A stretch of 10,190 nucleotides of DNA from JBQCEE01 sp051960575 (GTDB taxonomy: Bacteria > Actinomycetota > Actinomycetes > Mycobacteriales > Jatrophihabitantaceae): positions 1 to 10,190 of the forward strand of contig NZ_JBQCEE010000190.1 of the NCBI RefSeq assembly GCF_051960575.1, written 5' to 3'. Positions 9,761 through 10,190 of the stretch are shown piece by piece. Under the pieces are notes generated by a model. The model was given only the letters and a program-made list of their open reading frames with translations. It was not told where the DNA came from and did no database searches. Numbering within the stretch: position 1 is the first letter of the stretch; every line of letters starts with the position of its first letter. Position numbers and translations under genes: made by a program.

Positions 9761-10190
9761 ATGCCTGCGCGTCTCACCGTCCTCACCGGACCGTCCGGCG
9801 TGGGCAAGGGCACGGTGATGGCCGAGCTGCGCCGCACGCGTCCGGACGTCTGGATCTCGGTCTCGGCGACCACACGGGCGCCGCGGCCGGGGGAGCAGGA
9901 CGGCGTGCACTACTTCTTCGTCGACCGCGACGAGTTCGCCCGCATGGTCGAGGCCGGCGAGCTGCTCGAGCACGCCGAGTTCGCCGGCAACCGCTACGGG
10001 ACGCCGCGCCAGCCCGTCCTCGACCACATCGCCGACGGCATCCCCACGATCCTCGAGATCGAGCTCGCCGGTGCGCGGCAGGTGCGCCGGTCGATGCCGG
10101 AGGCCCGCTTCGTCTTCCTCGCGCCACCGTCGATCGAGGCGCTCGTGCAGCGGCTCCAGGGGCGGGGGACGGAGTCGGCCAACGCGATCG
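9761..10190 (+). CDS. gmk: Guanylate kinase (5' part, cut by the window edge)
   Basis: The first 143 residues are present and the frame is open to the right edge. Guanylate kinase phosphorylates GMP to GDP using ATP. The P-loop is GPSGVGKGT (10-18, with K16). The GMP-binding signature runs from S35 through T38, R39 and R42 to HYFFV at 50-54, followed by E70 and the Y79-G80-T81 loop. LEIELAGARQVR and RLQGRGTE near the edge belong to the next conserved block and the lid. The ATG at 9761 is supported by the adjacent TAGTTT box and by family alignment, since translation begins directly before the first beta strand (RLTVLTGPSG). In Mycobacterium and Streptomyces gmk lies just after pyrF and the integration host factor gene. 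Here it is 2.2 kb away and has its own promoter. Confidence 0.95.
   Translation, partial: MPARLTVLTGPSGVGKGTVMAELRRTRPDVWISVSATTRAPRPGEQDGVHYFFVDRDEFARMVEAGELLEHAEFAGNRYGTPRQPVLDHIADGIPTILEIELAGARQVRRSMPEARFVFLAPPSIEALVQRLQGRGTESANAI

Noticed and set aside
9719..10027. N-terminal extension of the aldo/keto reductase on the - strand
   Set aside because: It lies across the clearly real gmk coding sequence. The ATG at 9718 has a ribosome site and the family-typical start.

Overview
The window is about 10.2 kb of very GC-rich DNA with a strong G/C third-position bias, close gene packing and GTG starts inside overlapping stop codons. This points to an actinobacterium (Actinomycetota). I cannot name the genus. 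The use of a class 1B dihydroorotate dehydrogenase (PyrK plus PyrD) differs from Mycobacterium, Corynebacterium and Streptomyces, which use the class 2 quinone-linked enzyme.

Positions 1-7555 hold the distal part of a de novo pyrimidine (UMP) operon on the + strand. The order is a membrane-anchored PH-like protein of unknown role, carA, carB, pyrK, pyrD, pyrF. All five junctions overlap by 1 or 4 bases, so the six genes look like one translationally coupled unit. CarA and CarB make carbamoyl phosphate, PyrK and PyrD oxidise dihydroorotate, and PyrF makes UMP. The earlier genes (in relatives pyrR, pyrB, pyrC) would lie left of the window.

Positions 7556-7686 are a leader with a candidate promoter and hairpins. 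It is followed by a stand-alone gene for a 2-oxoglutarate/Fe(II) oxygenase of the isopenicillin N synthase type (7687-8517), whose catalytic residues look complete. Positions 8518-8764 separate two convergent genes. They hold a strong hairpin terminator and two 46-bp palindromes, 40/46 identical, that together make a 108-bp element with perfect 19-bp terminal inverted repeats. This element is the least explained structure in the window.

Positions 8765-9718 (- strand) encode an aldo/keto reductase with an intact catalytic tetrad. Only 42 bp separate it from the divergent guanylate kinase gene gmk (9761 to the right edge, truncated), which has a TAGTTT -10 box placed for leaderless transcription. 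In Mycobacterium and Streptomyces the integration host factor gene (mihF/sIHF) and gmk follow pyrF. Here the oxygenase, palindrome pair and reductase occupy that interval and no mihF is present.

Most of the window is conserved metabolism. The points worth a second look are the palindrome pair, the orphan oxygenase and its leader, the broken pyrF-mihF-gmk order, and the leaderless gmk promoter. I see no tRNA, rRNA, CRISPR array, insertion sequence or prophage gene.
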